From Haemophilus influenzae (lineage in GTDB: Bacteria > Pseudomonadota > Gammaproteobacteria > Enterobacterales > Pasteurellaceae): DNA of 64,000 nucleotides. The stretch is from positions 930,001-994,000 of the forward strand of contig NZ_LS483411.1 in assembly GCF_900475755.1 (NCBI RefSeq). Direction: 5' to 3'. Positions 20,937 to 31,675 of this stretch are shown piece after piece; position 1 is the stretch's first letter, and each line of letters opens with the position of its first letter. A model generated the notes under the pieces. It did no database searches. It had not been told where the DNA came from and saw only the letters and a program-made list of their open reading frames with translations. The translations under genes and the position numbers were made by a program.

Positions 20937-21749
20937 ATGCAGTGCTGGATTCGACAAACTATCAACTTTTTTAGAAAGATAAAAAATACAGAAAAATTGA
21001 CCGCACTTTTACAACAAAAAGAGGACATACTGGCTGTTGAGATGCCAGTTTCTTTGGTATATAACGGCATTTCTCACGCAGTTATGATGTGTTCCCCAAA
21101 CAATTTAGAGGATTTTGCTTTAGGCTTTTCTCTAACAGAGGGAATTATCAATCAACCAGAAGATATTTATGGTATTGATCTTGTAGAAGTTTGCAATGGT
21201 ATTGAAGTGCAAATTGAACTTTCTAGCCGTAAATTTATGGCATTAAAAGAGCATCGTCGTAATCTTACGGGGCGTACTGGTTGTGGTATTTGTGGTACAG
21301 AACAATTGAATCAAGTATATAAAACTTTTCCAAAATTAGACTGTACTTTTCAATTTGATTTAAATTTGCTAGATAGTTGTCTTATTGATCTTCAAAAAAA
21401 TCAATTACTTGGATGTAAAACTGGTGCTACCCATGCTTGTGCATTTTTCGATTTATATGGAAATATGTTAGCTATTTACGAAGATGTAGGTCGCCACGTT
21501 GCGTTAGATAAATTGCTTGGTTGGCACGCAAAATTGGGTAAGCCTAGAGGTTTTATTTTAGCCTCCAGTCGAGCGAGTTATGAAATGGTGCAAAAAACAG
21601 TGGCTTGCGGGGTGGAGATGTTAGTCACGATTTCCGCCGCAACGGATTTAGCAGTAACAATGGCAGAGAAACATAATTTGACTTTAATTGGTTTTGCTAG
21701 GGAAGGAAAAGGAAATATTTATAGTGGGCATCAACGACTTCACAATTAA
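20937..21749 (+). CDS. fdhD: Formate dehydrogenase sulfurtransferase FdhD
   Basis: Transfers sulfur from IscS to the molybdenum cofactor of formate dehydrogenase, 270 residues (E. coli 277). The catalytic double-cysteine loop is visible as GCGICGTEQ, and the C-terminal half contains [14 protein letters not shown] and [14 protein letters not shown], which are family hallmarks. Divergent from the fdxG operon whose product it activates. An uptake signal (21000) falls in the N-terminal codons, read as LTALLQ. Confidence 0.97.
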   Translation: MQCWIRQTINFFRKIKNTEKLTALLQQKEDILAVEMPVSLVYNGISHAVMMCSPNNLEDFALGFSLTEGIINQPEDIYGIDLVEVCNGIEVQIELSSRKFMALKEHRRNLTGRTGCGICGTEQLNQVYKTFPKLDCTFQFDLNLLDSCLIDLQKNQLLGCKTGATHACAFFDLYGNMLAIYEDVGRHVALDKLLGWHAKLGKPRGFILASSRASYEMVQKTVACGVEMLVTISAATDLAVTMAEKHNLTLIGFAREGKGNIYSGHQRLHN

Positions 21750-21783
21750 CCCCAATCAAGAGAGTGATTTGAGGTTTTGTTGT
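21748..21783. terminator. Imperfect terminator after fdhD
   Basis: AACCCCAATCA and TGATTTGAGGTT form an imperfect stem around AGAGAG, followed by TTGTTGTT. It lies between convergent fdhD and the zinc-ribbon gene. Confidence 0.6.
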
Positions 21784-21786
21784 TGA

Positions 21787-22017
21787 TTAATTTACCATCC
21801 AGCTTGTGACTGCGATAAAAATTGCAAAGATGCAAAACCAAGTTATGTGTAGTTTTGTGCTTTTACGATTGACTTCTTCATTATGTAAGCGTAGAGCTTC
21901 TAATCTTTGTTTGTAAATCTCTAGATCTTTTTGTTTGAAAGAAAAACCGCAATTAGGGCAATTTTCTGCATTTTCACTAATCTTTTTTCTGCATTCGGGG
22001 CATCTTGTTAAGGACAT
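21787..22017 (-). CDS. Small zinc-ribbon membrane protein, unknown function
   Basis: A 76-residue protein from the ATG at 22017; the longer frame needs a TTG at 22038 with no ribosome site. The N-terminus has a zinc ribbon CPECRKKISENAENCPNCGF. The middle (about 27-53) is charged and probably helical, and the C-terminal 20 residues form one membrane segment ending WMVN. Such proteins are common and unassigned; I infer a membrane-tethered metal-binding protein and no more. It is divergent from cstA, whose CRP site lies about 67 bases upstream of this start. Confidence 0.75.
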   Translation of the reverse strand: MSLTRCPECRKKISENAENCPNCGFSFKQKDLEIYKQRLEALRLHNEEVNRKSTKLHITWFCIFAIFIAVTSWMVN

Positions 22018-22083
22018 ATTTGCTCTATACCTATTCAATTACTTATTTGTTAGTATTTTAATAGATGTTTTAGATTTTACAAA

Positions 22084-22099
22084 TGTGATACAAGTCACA
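22084..22099 (+). promoter_or_regulatory. CRP binding site upstream of cstA
   Basis: TGTGATACAAGTCACA matches the CRP consensus TGTGA-N6-TCACA exactly in both half-sites. It is centred about 122 bases before the cstA ATG and 75 bases before the divergent zinc-ribbon gene. cstA is CRP-dependent in E. coli. Confidence 0.85.
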
Positions 22100-22213
22100 A
22101 ATCTTATAAAAATCTTTAAATTCAATTTTTTATTTGACGTAATTTGAAATAGAATACAGCCGCTTGTTTAGGGCATATAAATACCTTTACTTTATTTTTT
22201 GAGGAGCCTTCCT

Positions 22214-23800
22214 ATGTTATGGTTTTTCTTTTGTGTAGCCGTGTTGATTATCGGTTACTTTATTTATGGAAAAATTATCGAAAAAATTTTTGTGATTAAT
22301 CCAAAACGTCAAACACCTGCTTACCAAGTAAATGATGGTGTGGACTATATGCCAATGTCTAAAACGAAAATTTGGCTAATTCAATTATTAAATATTGCGG
22401 GAACAGGCCCTATTTTTGGCCCTATTCTTGGTGCATTGTATGGACCTGTTGCAATGCTTTGGATTGTTATTGGTTGTATTTTTGCTGGCGCAGTACACGA
22501 TTATTTCTGTGGTATGTTAAGTATTCGTCACGGTGGTGCAACAATGCCATATTTGGCGGGTAAGTTTTTAGGTCGTCCCGTTAAAGTCTTTATCAATACA
22601 TTAGCACTTGTGTTGCTTTTACTTGTCGGTGTTGTGTTTGTGGCAAGCCCAGCTCAATTGATGGGTACCATTACAATGGATGTATTTGGTGCTTCGCAAG
22701 GTGCGTTAGTGCTTGGTGATGCAGAGGCAGTTCATCATTCTGTTGAAGCTGGTGGGATTAAAGTATGGGGAATGGATAAAGCAACAGTGGTTGCTGTGTG
22801 GACAGCGATTATTTTTGCTTATTATATTCTTGCAACCTTACTTCCAGTTGATAAGATTATTGGTCGAATTTATCCACTCTTTGGTGCGTTATTACTCTTT
22901 ATGTCAGTTGGTATGGTATACGGATTAGTTGTTTCACATTTTAGTGCAACAGATCCAATTGAGTTTTTCCGTACAATCAATGCTGATGGCGAGGGTTTAA
23001 CTTGGGCGAAATTTACACAAAATTTCCAAGTGAAAGGTGATGTTCCAATTTGGCCACTTTTATTCTTAACTATCTCTTGTGGCGCATTATCAGGTTTCCA
23101 CGCAACGCAAACTCCATTAATGGCACGTTGTACAGAAAATGAAAGTGAAGGTCGCTTCATTTTCTACGGTGCAATGATTACTGAGGGGGTAATTGCATTA
23201 GTATGGTGTATGGTTGGTCTTGCATTCTATGAAAATCCACAAGCGTTACAAGATGCAATTTCAGCAGGTTCTCCATCTAAAGTTGTGTATGATAGTTCGT
23301 TACATTTCTTAGGTTTTATTGGTGGTATTTTTGCCATATTAGGCGTGATTGTTCTTCCTATTACTTCTGGCGATACTGCATTCCGTGCTGCGCGTTTACA
23401 GATAGCCGAAATTTTTAATGTTGATCAACGTTCATTACCTAAACGTTTATTAATTGCTGTGCCGTTGTTTGTATTAGGTTATTTTATTTCAACCATTGAT
23501 TTCAGCGTATTATGGCGTTATTTCACTTGGGCAAACCAAATGACAGCAATGGTAATGTTATGGACTGCAGCGGCATATTTATATCGTTATCATAAATTCC
23601 ACTGGGTTGCGTCTCTTCCTGCGTGGTTTATCACAACAGTATGTACAACTTATTTGTTCTACAACAAAATTGGTTTCGGCTTAGATTATCAGCTTTCTGT
23701 GTATCTTGGTTTAGCAACAACCATCGTTTGTATCGTATTGTTCTTCACAATGCTTAAACCATTAGGTACGCGAGATGAAGAAGCTTATATAAATAATTAG
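22214..23800 (+). CDS. cstA: CstA-family carbon starvation / pyruvate-type transporter
   Basis: Multi-pass inner-membrane protein of the CstA/BtsT family (peptide or pyruvate uptake in E. coli), 528 residues with more than ten hydrophobic segments. The family core is clear: NIAGTGPIFGPILGALYGP, HDYFCGMLSIRHGGATMP, SGFHATQTPLMARC and ITSGDTAFRAAR. It is well short of E. coli CstA (701), lacking the long C-terminal part, and I see no frameshift, so the short form seems native. The ATG at 22214 follows GAGGAG; an earlier TTG has no site. The substrate is not decided by sequence. Confidence 0.9.
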   Translation: MLWFFFCVAVLIIGYFIYGKIIEKIFVINPKRQTPAYQVNDGVDYMPMSKTKIWLIQLLNIAGTGPIFGPILGALYGPVAMLWIVIGCIFAGAVHDYFCGMLSIRHGGATMPYLAGKFLGRPVKVFINTLALVLLLLVGVVFVASPAQLMGTITMDVFGASQGALVLGDAEAVHHSVEAGGIKVWGMDKATVVAVWTAIIFAYYILATLLPVDKIIGRIYPLFGALLLFMSVGMVYGLVVSHFSATDPIEFFRTINADGEGLTWAKFTQNFQVKGDVPIWPLLFLTISCGALSGFHATQTPLMARCTENESEGRFIFYGAMITEGVIALVWCMVGLAFYENPQALQDAISAGSPSKVVYDSSLHFLGFIGGIFAILGVIVLPITSGDTAFRAARLQIAEIFNVDQRSLPKRLLIAVPLFVLGYFISTIDFSVLWRYFTWANQMTAMVMLWTAAAYLYRYHKFHWVASLPAWFITTVCTTYLFYNKIGFGLDYQLSVYLGLATTIVCIVLFFTMLKPLGTRDEEAYINN

Positions 23801-23816
23801 TCAATAAAATTTGATG

Positions 23817-23857
23817 AAAAAAGCCGTTTGAATTGTTTATTCAAACGGCTTTTTTAT
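23817..23857 (+). terminator. Rho-independent terminator of cstA
   Basis: AAGCCGTTTGAA/TTCAAACGGCTT stem (12 bases) with a 7-base loop and TTTTTTATTTC tail. Confidence 0.9.
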
Positions 23858-23930
23858 TTCGATAAAAATCAGTTGCTTTAATGTGGAATTACTTGCAAGT
23901 TGAGCGAACAAATTATAAACTTGCTAGAAG

Positions 23931-23955
23931 TGGAGAAAAGTGGTGTTTTGTGGAG
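23931..23955 (+). promoter_or_regulatory. MraZ box: three TGGNG repeats spaced 10 bases
   Basis: TGGAG (23931), TGGTG (23941) and TGGAG (23951), each start exactly 10 bases apart, with a fourth degenerate unit TAGAG at 23961. MraZ is known to bind tandem TGGG-like repeats of this period ahead of its own gene. The array begins 71 bases before mraZ, just downstream of a possible -10 (TATAAA at 23914). Confidence 0.75.
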
Positions 23956-24001
23956 ATTTTTAGAGATTTTCTAAAAATAAGTTCAATTTTTAAGGTGTAA
24001 T

Positions 24002-24457
24002 ATGTTTCGTGGTGCAACGGCGGTTAATTTAGATTCTAAGGGACGTGTAGCGATCCCAACTCGCTATCGCGCTGAAATTCTTGAAAAGAACCAAGGGCAA
24101 ATGGTTTGTACTGTAGATATTCGCCAATCCTGTCTTTTACTTTATCCCCTTGATGAATGGGAAAAAATCGAACAAAAACTTCTCGCACTTTCTAACTTTG
24201 ATCCTACCCAACGTCGTTTGCAAAGAGTAATGCTTGGCCATGCCACTGAATGTGAGATGGATTCTCAAGGCCGTATTTTACTTGGTAGCTTGTTACGCCA
24301 ACACGCAAAATTAGAAAAAGGTTTAATGTTGGTAGGGCAACTTAATAAATTTGAAATTTGGAGCGATGTAGAATGGCATACTCAAATTGCAGAGGATATA
24401 GAAATTGGCTCCAGCGCAGATTTTGCTGTTGATGCGTTAAATGATTTCTCATTATAG
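24002..24457 (+). CDS. mraZ: Transcriptional regulator MraZ
   Basis: DNA-binding protein with two AbrB-like swapped hairpins; represses the dcw operon it heads. 151 residues (E. coli 152). Each half has the DxxGR signature: [14 protein letters not shown] near residue 10 and [10 protein letters not shown] near 83. rsmH follows after 30 bases. The MraZ repeats upstream fit autoregulation. Confidence 0.97.
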   Translation: MFRGATAVNLDSKGRVAIPTRYRAEILEKNQGQMVCTVDIRQSCLLLYPLDEWEKIEQKLLALSNFDPTQRRLQRVMLGHATECEMDSQGRILLGSLLRQHAKLEKGLMLVGQLNKFEIWSDVEWHTQIAEDIEIGSSADFAVDALNDFSL

Positions 24458-24487
24458 AAAATAATGTAGTACTTTTATCTTAAATTT

Positions 24488-25453
24488 ATGAATAGCGAAA
24501 ATTCTTTTTCTTCATCTGAACATATTACAGTTTTACTTCACGAAGCCGTGAATGGCTTAGCATTGAAGGAGAATGGCATTTATATTGATGGTACTTTTGG
24601 GCGTGGGGGGCATTCTCGGCTTATCCTTTCTCAACTTTCCTCTAATGGTCGTTTGATTGCTGTAGATCGCGATCCTCATGCTATTGCAGAAGCACAAAAA
24701 ATTCAAGATTCACGTTTTCAGATTGAACATAACAGCTTTTCTCATATTCCTGAAATTTGTGACAAATTAAATTTAGTGGGCAAAATTGACGGTATTTTGC
24801 TTGATCTTGGTGTGTCTTCCCCTCAACTTGACGAAGCGGAACGTGGTTTTAGTTTTATGAAAGATGGGCCGCTTGATATGCGTATGGATACAACTCAAGG
24901 TTTATCTGCCGAAGAATGGTTAAAACAAGTGTCCATTGAGGATTTAACTTGGGTGTTGAAAACTTTTGGCGAAGAGCGTTTTGCTAAACGTATTGCCACC
25001 GCTATTGTTGATTACAACAAAAGTGCGGTAAAAAATGGCACAGAATTTTTATCACGTACTAGTCAATTGGCGGAGCTTATTTCACAGGCAGTTCCTTTTA
25101 AAGATAAATATAAACATCCTGCGACGCGTAGTTTCCAAGCCATTCGTATTTTTATTAATTCGGAATTAGATGAATTAGAAAGTCTGCTTAATTCTGCGTT
25201 AGATATGTTAGCACCAGAAGGGCGTTTATCAATTATAAGTTTCCATTCTTTAGAAGATAGAATGGTGAAACATTTTATGAAAAAACAAAGTAAGGGCGAG
25301 GATATTCCTAAAGGTTTACCGTTGCGAGAAGATCAAATTCAGCGTAATCAAAAATTAAGAATTATTGGTAAAGCCATTCAGCCAAGTGATGTAGAAATTC
25401 AAGCAAATCCTCGTTCAAGAAGTGCAGTATTGCGTGTCGCGGAGAGAATTTAG
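24488..25453 (+). CDS. rsmH: 16S rRNA (cytosine1402-N4)-methyltransferase RsmH
   Basis: SAM-dependent enzyme (formerly MraW) methylating C1402 in the ribosomal P site, 321 residues. The SAM loop is [11 protein letters not shown], with [11 protein letters not shown] and the RSAVLRV tail also conserved. ftsL begins two bases after the stop. An uptake signal at 25021 is read as KSAVKN. Confidence 0.98.
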   Translation: MNSENSFSSSEHITVLLHEAVNGLALKENGIYIDGTFGRGGHSRLILSQLSSNGRLIAVDRDPHAIAEAQKIQDSRFQIEHNSFSHIPEICDKLNLVGKIDGILLDLGVSSPQLDEAERGFSFMKDGPLDMRMDTTQGLSAEEWLKQVSIEDLTWVLKTFGEERFAKRIATAIVDYNKSAVKNGTEFLSRTSQLAELISQAVPFKDKYKHPATRSFQAIRIFINSELDELESLLNSALDMLAPEGRLSIISFHSLEDRMVKHFMKKQSKGEDIPKGLPLREDQIQRNQKLRIIGKAIQPSDVEIQANPRSRSAVLRVAERI

Positions 25454-25455
25454 CG

Positions 25456-25779
25456 ATGTCTGAAAATAATAAGCCTCGTTATCCGTTACAGCAAATTTTA
25501 GTCGAAGATTTATTTTCTTCAAATAAATTAGTGGTGTTGCTGTTAATGGGGATTTTAGTTTCTGCAATGGGAACGATTTGGATAACCCATAAAACTCGCC
25601 AACTAATTTCTGAAAATGGAATGTTAATTTTACAGCGTCAAGCACTTGAGAATGAATACCGTAATTTACAAGTGCAGGAAGCTACGGAAGGGGATAGTAC
25701 GCGTGTAGAATCTATTGCGATTAGTACATTAAAAATGAAAGTTGTTTCTTCAGAGCAAGAAGTTGAAATTAGAGAATAA
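25456..25779 (+). CDS. ftsL: Cell division protein FtsL
   Basis: Short bitopic inner-membrane protein of the FtsQLB divisome complex, 107 residues (E. coli 121). One membrane segment at about 24-44 is followed by a periplasmic heptad-like coiled coil. Sequence identity in FtsL is always low, so position between rsmH and ftsI plus topology carry the call. Confidence 0.93.
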   Translation: MSENNKPRYPLQQILVEDLFSSNKLVVLLLMGILVSAMGTIWITHKTRQLISENGMLILQRQALENEYRNLQVQEATEGDSTRVESIAISTLKMKVVSSEQEVEIRE

Positions 25780-25791
25780 TAGGTAAAAAAG

Positions 25792-27624
25792 ATGGTGAAA
25801 TTTAATTCCCCGCGTAAATCAGGTAAGTCGAAAAAAACAATTAGAAAATTGACTGCACCTGAAACTGTAAAGCAAAACAAACCTCAAAAGCTGTTTGAAA
25901 AATGCTTTATGCGTGGACGTTATATGCTTTCGACGGTTCTTATTTTACTCGGTCTGTGCGCTTTAGTCGCGCGAGCAGCTTATGTTCAATCTATTAATGC
26001 CGATACGTTATCGAGTGAAGCGGATAAGCGTTCTTTGCGTAAAGATGAAGTATTATCTGTGCGTGGTTCTATTTTAGATCGTAATGGTCAGCTTTTATCT
26101 GTAAGCGTGCCGATGAGCGCGATTGTGGCAGATCCAAAAACGATGTTGAAGGAAAATTCGATTGCGGATAAAGAACGAATTTCAGCTTTAGCCCAAGAAT
26201 TAGGTATGACCGAAAATGATTTAGTGAAAAAAATTGAGAAAAATGCTAAATCTGGTTATTTGTATTTAGCGCGTCAAGTTGAATCAAATAAAGCTAACTA
26301 TATTCGTAGATTAAAAATTAAGGGAATCATTTTAGAAACTGAGCATCGTCGTTTTTATCCTCGTGTAGAAGAAGCTGCACACGTGGTGGGTTATACGGAT
26401 ATTGATGGAAATGGTATTGAAGGCATTGAGAAAAGTTTTAATTCAATACTTGTTGGTAAAGATGGCTCACGTACTGTTCGTAAAGATAAACGTGGAAATA
26501 TTGTTGAACATATCTCCGATGAGAAAAAATATGATGCACAAGATGTTACCTTAAGTATCGATGAAAAATTGCAATCTATGGTGTATCGTGAGATTAAAAA
26601 GGCGGTGGCTGAGAATAATGCTGAGTCTGGTACTGCGGTGTTAGTTGATGTTCGAACAGGGGAAGTGTTAGCTATGGCGACTGCGCCCTCTTATAATCCA
26701 AACAACCGTGTCGGCGTAAAATCAGAGTTAATGCGTAACCGCGCAATCACCGATACGTTTGAGCCAGGTTCTACGGTAAAACCTTTCGTTGTTTTAACCG
26801 CACTTCAACGAGGTGTCGTTAAACGAGATGAAATTATTAATACCACGTCCTTTAAATTAAGCGGTAAAGAAATTGTGGATGTTGCACCACGTGCTCAACA
26901 AACTTTAGACGAGATTTTAATGAACTCTAGTAACCGTGGTGTAAGTCGTCTTGCATTGCGTATGCCACCTAGTGCATTAATGGAAACTTATCAAAATGCA
27001 GGTTTAAGTAAACCGACAGATTTAGGTTTGATCGGCGAACAAGTTGGGATTTTGAATGCAAATCGTAAACGCTGGGCAGATATTGAACGTGCAACAGTTG
27101 CTTATGGTTATGGTATTACTGCGACACCTTTACAAATTGCTCGTGCCTATGCAACTCTTGGTAGTTTTGGTGTTTATCGCCCGCTTTCTATCACTAAAGT
27201 TGATCCGCCAGTTATTGGGAAACGCGTTTTCTCTGAAAAAATAACTAAAGATATTGTGGGGATTTTAGAGAAAGTAGCAATTAAAAATAAACGCGCAATG
27301 GTGGAAGGTTACCGTGTTGGCGTGAAAACAGGTACAGCACGTAAGATTGAAAATGGACATTATGTAAATAAATATGTGGCATTTACTGCGGGTATTGCAC
27401 CAATTAGTGACCCTCGTTATGCCTTAGTGATTTTGATCAATGATCCAAAAGCAGGCGAATATTATGGTGGTGCGGTTTCTGCCCCTGTATTCTCTAGCAT
27501 TATGGGCTATGCGTTACGTGCAAATGCTATTCCGCAAGATGCTGAAGCAGCTGAAAACACAACAACGAAAACTACAAAACGTATTGTTTATATTGGCGAT
27601 CACAAGAATCAAAAAGTGAATTAA
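25792..27624 (+). CDS. ftsI: Peptidoglycan transpeptidase FtsI (PBP3)
   Basis: Division-specific class B penicillin-binding protein, 610 residues. One membrane segment at about 43-64. Catalytic motifs are STVK (S327), SSN (379-381) and KTG (512-514). At positions used in typing of H. influenzae PBP3, this allele has N350, M377, S385, L389, G490, A502, R517, N526, A530, I547 and S569. From memory Rd has D350, V547 and N569, so three background substitutions are present, while the main affinity-lowering changes (R517H, N526K, S385T) are absent. murE follows after 9 bases. Confidence 0.98.
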   Translation: MVKFNSPRKSGKSKKTIRKLTAPETVKQNKPQKLFEKCFMRGRYMLSTVLILLGLCALVARAAYVQSINADTLSSEADKRSLRKDEVLSVRGSILDRNGQLLSVSVPMSAIVADPKTMLKENSIADKERISALAQELGMTENDLVKKIEKNAKSGYLYLARQVESNKANYIRRLKIKGIILETEHRRFYPRVEEAAHVVGYTDIDGNGIEGIEKSFNSILVGKDGSRTVRKDKRGNIVEHISDEKKYDAQDVTLSIDEKLQSMVYREIKKAVAENNAESGTAVLVDVRTGEVLAMATAPSYNPNNRVGVKSELMRNRAITDTFEPGSTVKPFVVLTALQRGVVKRDEIINTTSFKLSGKEIVDVAPRAQQTLDEILMNSSNRGVSRLALRMPPSALMETYQNAGLSKPTDLGLIGEQVGILNANRKRWADIERATVAYGYGITATPLQIARAYATLGSFGVYRPLSITKVDPPVIGKRVFSEKITKDIVGILEKVAIKNKRAMVEGYRVGVKTGTARKIENGHYVNKYVAFTAGIAPISDPRYALVILINDPKAGEYYGGAVSAPVFSSIMGYALRANAIPQDAEAAENTTTKTTKRIVYIGDHKNQKVN

Positions 27625-27633
27625 GGAAAAATT

Positions 27634-29100
27634 ATGAAAAAACTCACCGCACTTTTTAATTTGCCTGAATTAAAGAATGATATAGAACTCCATCATATGG
27701 TGTTAGATAGCCGTAAGGTTAAAGCTGGCGATCTTTTTGTGGCGATAAAAGGTCATCAGGTGGATGGAAATCAATTTATTGATTCTGCTATTCATTCTGG
27801 TGCGAGTGCGGTGGTGTCTGAGACAGAATTATCTAGCGAGCATTTAACTGTCGCATTTATTGGGAATGTTCCCGTAGTGAAATATTATCAACTTGCACGT
27901 CATCTTTCGTCCTTAGCTGATGTTTTTTATGATTCGCCCTCTAAAAATTTAACCCTTGTTGGTGTAACAGGGACAAATGGCAAAACCACTATTTCTCAAT
28001 TATTAGTGCAATGGGCGGAATTATTAGGTCATCGTTCGGCAGTGATGGGAACCATTGGTAATGGGCTTTTAGGTCAAGTTATAGAAGCTAAAAATACAAC
28101 TGGTTCAGCAGTGGAAATTCAATCGTCCCTTTCAAATTTCAAGCAAGCAGGCGCAGATTTTTCCTCTATTGAAGTTTCATCACACGGTTTGGCGCAGCAT
28201 CGTGTAGAAGCCTTGCATTTTAAAGCAGCAATTTTCACGAATTTAACCCGTGATCATCTAGATTATCATCAATCTATGGAAAATTATGCTGCGGCGAAGA
28301 AACGCTTGTTTACTGAATTAGATACCCAAATTAAAGTGATTAATGCTGATGATGAAATTGGACACCAATGGCTAACTGAATTACCTGATGCTATTGCCGT
28401 AAGTATGAATGCGGATTTTAAAGTAGGTTCACATCAATGGATGAAAGCAATAAATATCCATTATCATTTTAAAGGTGCAGATATTACTTTTGAATCTAGC
28501 TGGGGTAATGGCGTTTTGCATAGCCCATTAATTGGTGCTTTTAATGTAAGTAATTTATTATTAGTAATGACCACGTTGTTATCGTTTGGTTACCCATTGG
28601 AAAATTTACTCGCTACGGCGAAATCTTTAAAAGGAGTATGTGGAAGAATGGAAATGATTCAATATCCAAATAAACCAACCGTTATTGTAGATTATGCGCA
28701 TACACCAGATGCGTTAGAAAAAGCGTTGATTGCTGCGCGTGAACATTGCCAAGGCGAATTATGGTGCATCTTTGGTTGTGGCGGAGACCGTGATAGAGGC
28801 AAACGTCCGTTAATGGCACAGGTTGCAGAGCAGTTTGCTGAAAAGATTATTGTGACAAAAGATAATCCACGAACAGAATCACAAAACCAAATTGAAGCAG
28901 ATATTGTCGCAGGCTTTAAAAATATGGAAAAGGTGGGGATTATTCCTGATCGTGCACAGGCAATCCAGTTTGCGATTGAAAGTGCGGTAGAAAATGATGT
29001 GATTTTAATTGCTGGAAAGGGGCACGAACATTATCAAATTATTGGTTCGGAAGTTGTGCATTTTTCCGACCAAGAAATTGCACTTGATTTCTTAAAATAA
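27634..29100 (+). CDS. murE: UDP-MurNAc-tripeptide synthetase MurE
   Basis: Adds meso-diaminopimelate to UDP-MurNAc-dipeptide in the cytoplasm, 488 residues. The ATP loop is [10 protein letters not shown]. The DNPR motif (TKDNPRTES) specifies meso-diaminopimelate rather than lysine. It has three Mur-ligase domains. An uptake signal (27646) in codons 5-8 is read as LTALF. murF follows after 13 bases. Confidence 0.98.
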   Translation: MKKLTALFNLPELKNDIELHHMVLDSRKVKAGDLFVAIKGHQVDGNQFIDSAIHSGASAVVSETELSSEHLTVAFIGNVPVVKYYQLARHLSSLADVFYDSPSKNLTLVGVTGTNGKTTISQLLVQWAELLGHRSAVMGTIGNGLLGQVIEAKNTTGSAVEIQSSLSNFKQAGADFSSIEVSSHGLAQHRVEALHFKAAIFTNLTRDHLDYHQSMENYAAAKKRLFTELDTQIKVINADDEIGHQWLTELPDAIAVSMNADFKVGSHQWMKAINIHYHFKGADITFESSWGNGVLHSPLIGAFNVSNLLLVMTTLLSFGYPLENLLATAKSLKGVCGRMEMIQYPNKPTVIVDYAHTPDALEKALIAAREHCQGELWCIFGCGGDRDRGKRPLMAQVAEQFAEKIIVTKDNPRTESQNQIEADIVAGFKNMEKVGIIPDRAQAIQFAIESAVENDVILIAGKGHEHYQIIGSEVVHFSDQEIALDFLK

Positions 29101-29113
29101 TCATCACTCAATT

Positions 29114-30487
29114 ATGATTAAACTCTCTACTGTACAACTTGCACAGATTCTTCAAGCTAAATTAATTGGCGATGAAAATGTGCAAGTTGAAGAAATTAAT
29201 ACAGATACTCGAAAAAGCATATCAAATAGCTTATTTTTTGCTTTGAAAGGCGAAAAATTTGATGCTCATCAATATCTTGAACAAGCGGTAGCACAAGGTG
29301 CGCTCGCACTTGTTGTTCAGCAAGAAAATTCTTCCATTTCTATTCCACAACTTGTGGTTAAAGATACTCGTATTGCTTTGGGCGAGCTTGCAAAATGGTT
29401 ACGCGAGAAAATTAATCCGCGTATTGTGGCGATGACAGGCTCTTCTGGTAAAACTACGGTAAAAGAAATGACCGCAAGTATTTTGCAGCATACTGCTGGT
29501 AATCCAGAGGCGGTACTTTTTACTAATGGTAATTTCAATAACGACATTGGTGTGCCTTTAACCCTGCTGCACTTAACAGAAAAGCATCGTTTTGCTGTGA
29601 TTGAACTTGGTGCTAATCATCAAAATGAAATCAATTACACCACAAAATTAGTTCAACCTAATGCCGCATTGATTAATAATATTGCACCCGCACATTTAGA
29701 GGGGTTTGGTTCTTTAGCGGGGGTTGTTCAAGCAAAAGGCGAGATTTATCGAGGTTTAACAAAAAATGGTGTAGCGATTATCAATGCTGAACATAATCAC
29801 TTAGCTATTTGGCAAAAAGAAATCAGCAATCACGCCATTCAATATTTCAACGGCAAGGATTATTCTGTCAAAAATGTTCAAGGTAACGAACAAGGTTCAA
29901 CCTTTACGTTAGTTTCTCCGCAAGGCGAAATTGATATTAGTTTTCCTTATCTTGGAGAGCATAATGTAAAAAATGCTTTAGCTGCTACCGCACTAGCGAT
30001 GAATGTTGGTGCTACGCTTGCCGATGTCAAAGCTGGATTAGAACAACGTTCACAAGTGAAAGGACGTTTATTCCCTATTCAAGTAACGCCTAATTTATTA
30101 TTGTTAGATGATACTTATAACGCAAATAAAGATTCTCTCTGTGCGGCGATTGATGTCCTAAAAAGTTATGATGCTTTCCGTATTCTATGTGTCGCAGATA
30201 TGAAAGAATTGGGCGATAATTCTCTCGCTATTCATCGTGAAGTTGGACAATATGTTAAATCGTCAAATTTAGATTTAGTTTGTTCTTATGGCAATGAAAG
30301 TGCGGTCATTTCTGAGGCTGTTTTGGGTAAGCATTTTACGGATAAAACTGAAATGGTGGATTTTTTAGTTCCACTTATTGAAAACCAATTACAACAAAAT
30401 AAAAAAGTCGTGGTGCTAGGAAAAGGCTCACGCTCAATGAAAATGGAAGATGTGATCTATTCATTAAAGGATAAAATTAAATGTTAG
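29114..30487 (+). CDS. murF: UDP-MurNAc-pentapeptide synthetase MurF
   Basis: Adds D-Ala-D-Ala to UDP-MurNAc-tripeptide, 457 residues (E. coli 452). The ATP loop is [13 protein letters not shown], followed by [14 protein letters not shown] and [12 protein letters not shown]. The last seven bases overlap the mraY start (ATG at 30481), indicating translational coupling. An uptake signal at 30298 is read as ESAVIS. Confidence 0.98.
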
Positions 30488-31563
30488 TCTGGCTTGCTGA
30501 ATATCTTGTTCGTTACGAAACCGCCTTTAATGCGATTTCTTATATTACCGTCCGTGCAATTCTTGCATTATTAACTGCACTTTTTATCTCCCTCTGGATT
30601 GGCCCTAAAGTGATCAAACGTTTGCAGATCTTAAAATTTGGTCAAGAAGTGCGAAATGATGGCCCTGAAAGTCACTTTGCAAAAAAAGGCACACCTACTA
30701 TGGGCGGTGTGATGATTTTATTCTCTATTGGCGTAAGTACGTTATTATGGGCAAATCTTGCGAATCCGTATATTTGGGTTTGCTTATTTGTATTATTTGG
30801 ATATGGCGCAATTGGTTTTGTGGATGATTTCCGTAAAATTACCCGTAAAAATACAGATGGTTTAATTGCTCGTTGGAAATATTTCTGGATGTCTGTGGTG
30901 GCATTAGTGGCAATCCTTTGGCTTTATTGGCTTGGTCACGACACCGATGCAACCCGTTTAGTGATTCCATTCTTTAAAGATATTATGCCTCAATTAGGTT
31001 TGTTCTATATCGTATTGTCCTACTTTGTGATTGTTGGCACAGGTAATGCAGTGAATTTAACCGATGGTTTAGATGGATTAGCGATTATGCCAACAGCACT
31101 TGTTGCAGGTGCGTTTGCTTTAATTGCTTGGGCTACAGGTAACGTGAATTTCGCAGAATATTTGCATATTCCGTATATTAAATACAGTTCCGAAGTGGTG
31201 GTGTTCTGTACAGCTATTGTTGGCGCGAGTTTGGGATTCTTATGGTTTAATACTTATCCTGCTCAAGTATTTATGGGAGACGTGGGTTCTCTTGCATTAG
31301 GTGGTGCGCTGGGTGTCGTAGCAATTCTTGTTCGTCAGGAATTTTTGCTTGTGATAATGGGTGGCGTATTTGTTGTTGAAGCACTCTCTGTTATTTTGCA
31401 AGTGGGTTCTTATAAGTTACGCAAACAACGCATTTTTAGAATGGCACCGATTCATCATCATTTTGAATTGAAAGGATGGCCAGAACCAAGAGTGATTATT
31501 CGGTTTTGGATTATTTCCTTAATGTTAGTGTTGATGGGATTAGTCACCTTGAAGTTGCGTTAA
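30481..31563 (+). CDS. mraY: Phospho-MurNAc-pentapeptide translocase MraY
   Basis: Integral membrane enzyme making lipid I from UDP-MurNAc-pentapeptide and undecaprenyl phosphate, 360 residues, same as E. coli. Ten hydrophobic segments. Active-site aspartates are visible in [21 protein letters not shown] and [12 protein letters not shown]; the HHHFE loop ([15 protein letters not shown]) is intact. A terminator-like hairpin follows it, which is unusual inside this cluster. Confidence 0.98.
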
Positions 31564-31579
31564 TAAATGTTGTGAGGTT

Positions 31580-31612
31580 CGCTCTTTCAGTTTTTGAAAG
31601 AGCGAGCTTTTT
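31580..31612 (+). terminator. Terminator-like hairpin between mraY and murD
   Basis: A perfect 10-base stem CGCTCTTTCA/TGAAAGAGCG (31580-31589 and 31595-31604) with a 5-base loop, followed by AGCTTTTTAC. It sits in the 112-base gap, the longest inside the dcw run. It could act as a partial terminator that lowers expression of murD onward. Confidence 0.6.
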
Positions 31613-31675
31613 ACGTTATAAATTGATATTCCCATCAGCAAAATTTAAAACTTATAGTAATTAAGAAGAAATAAA

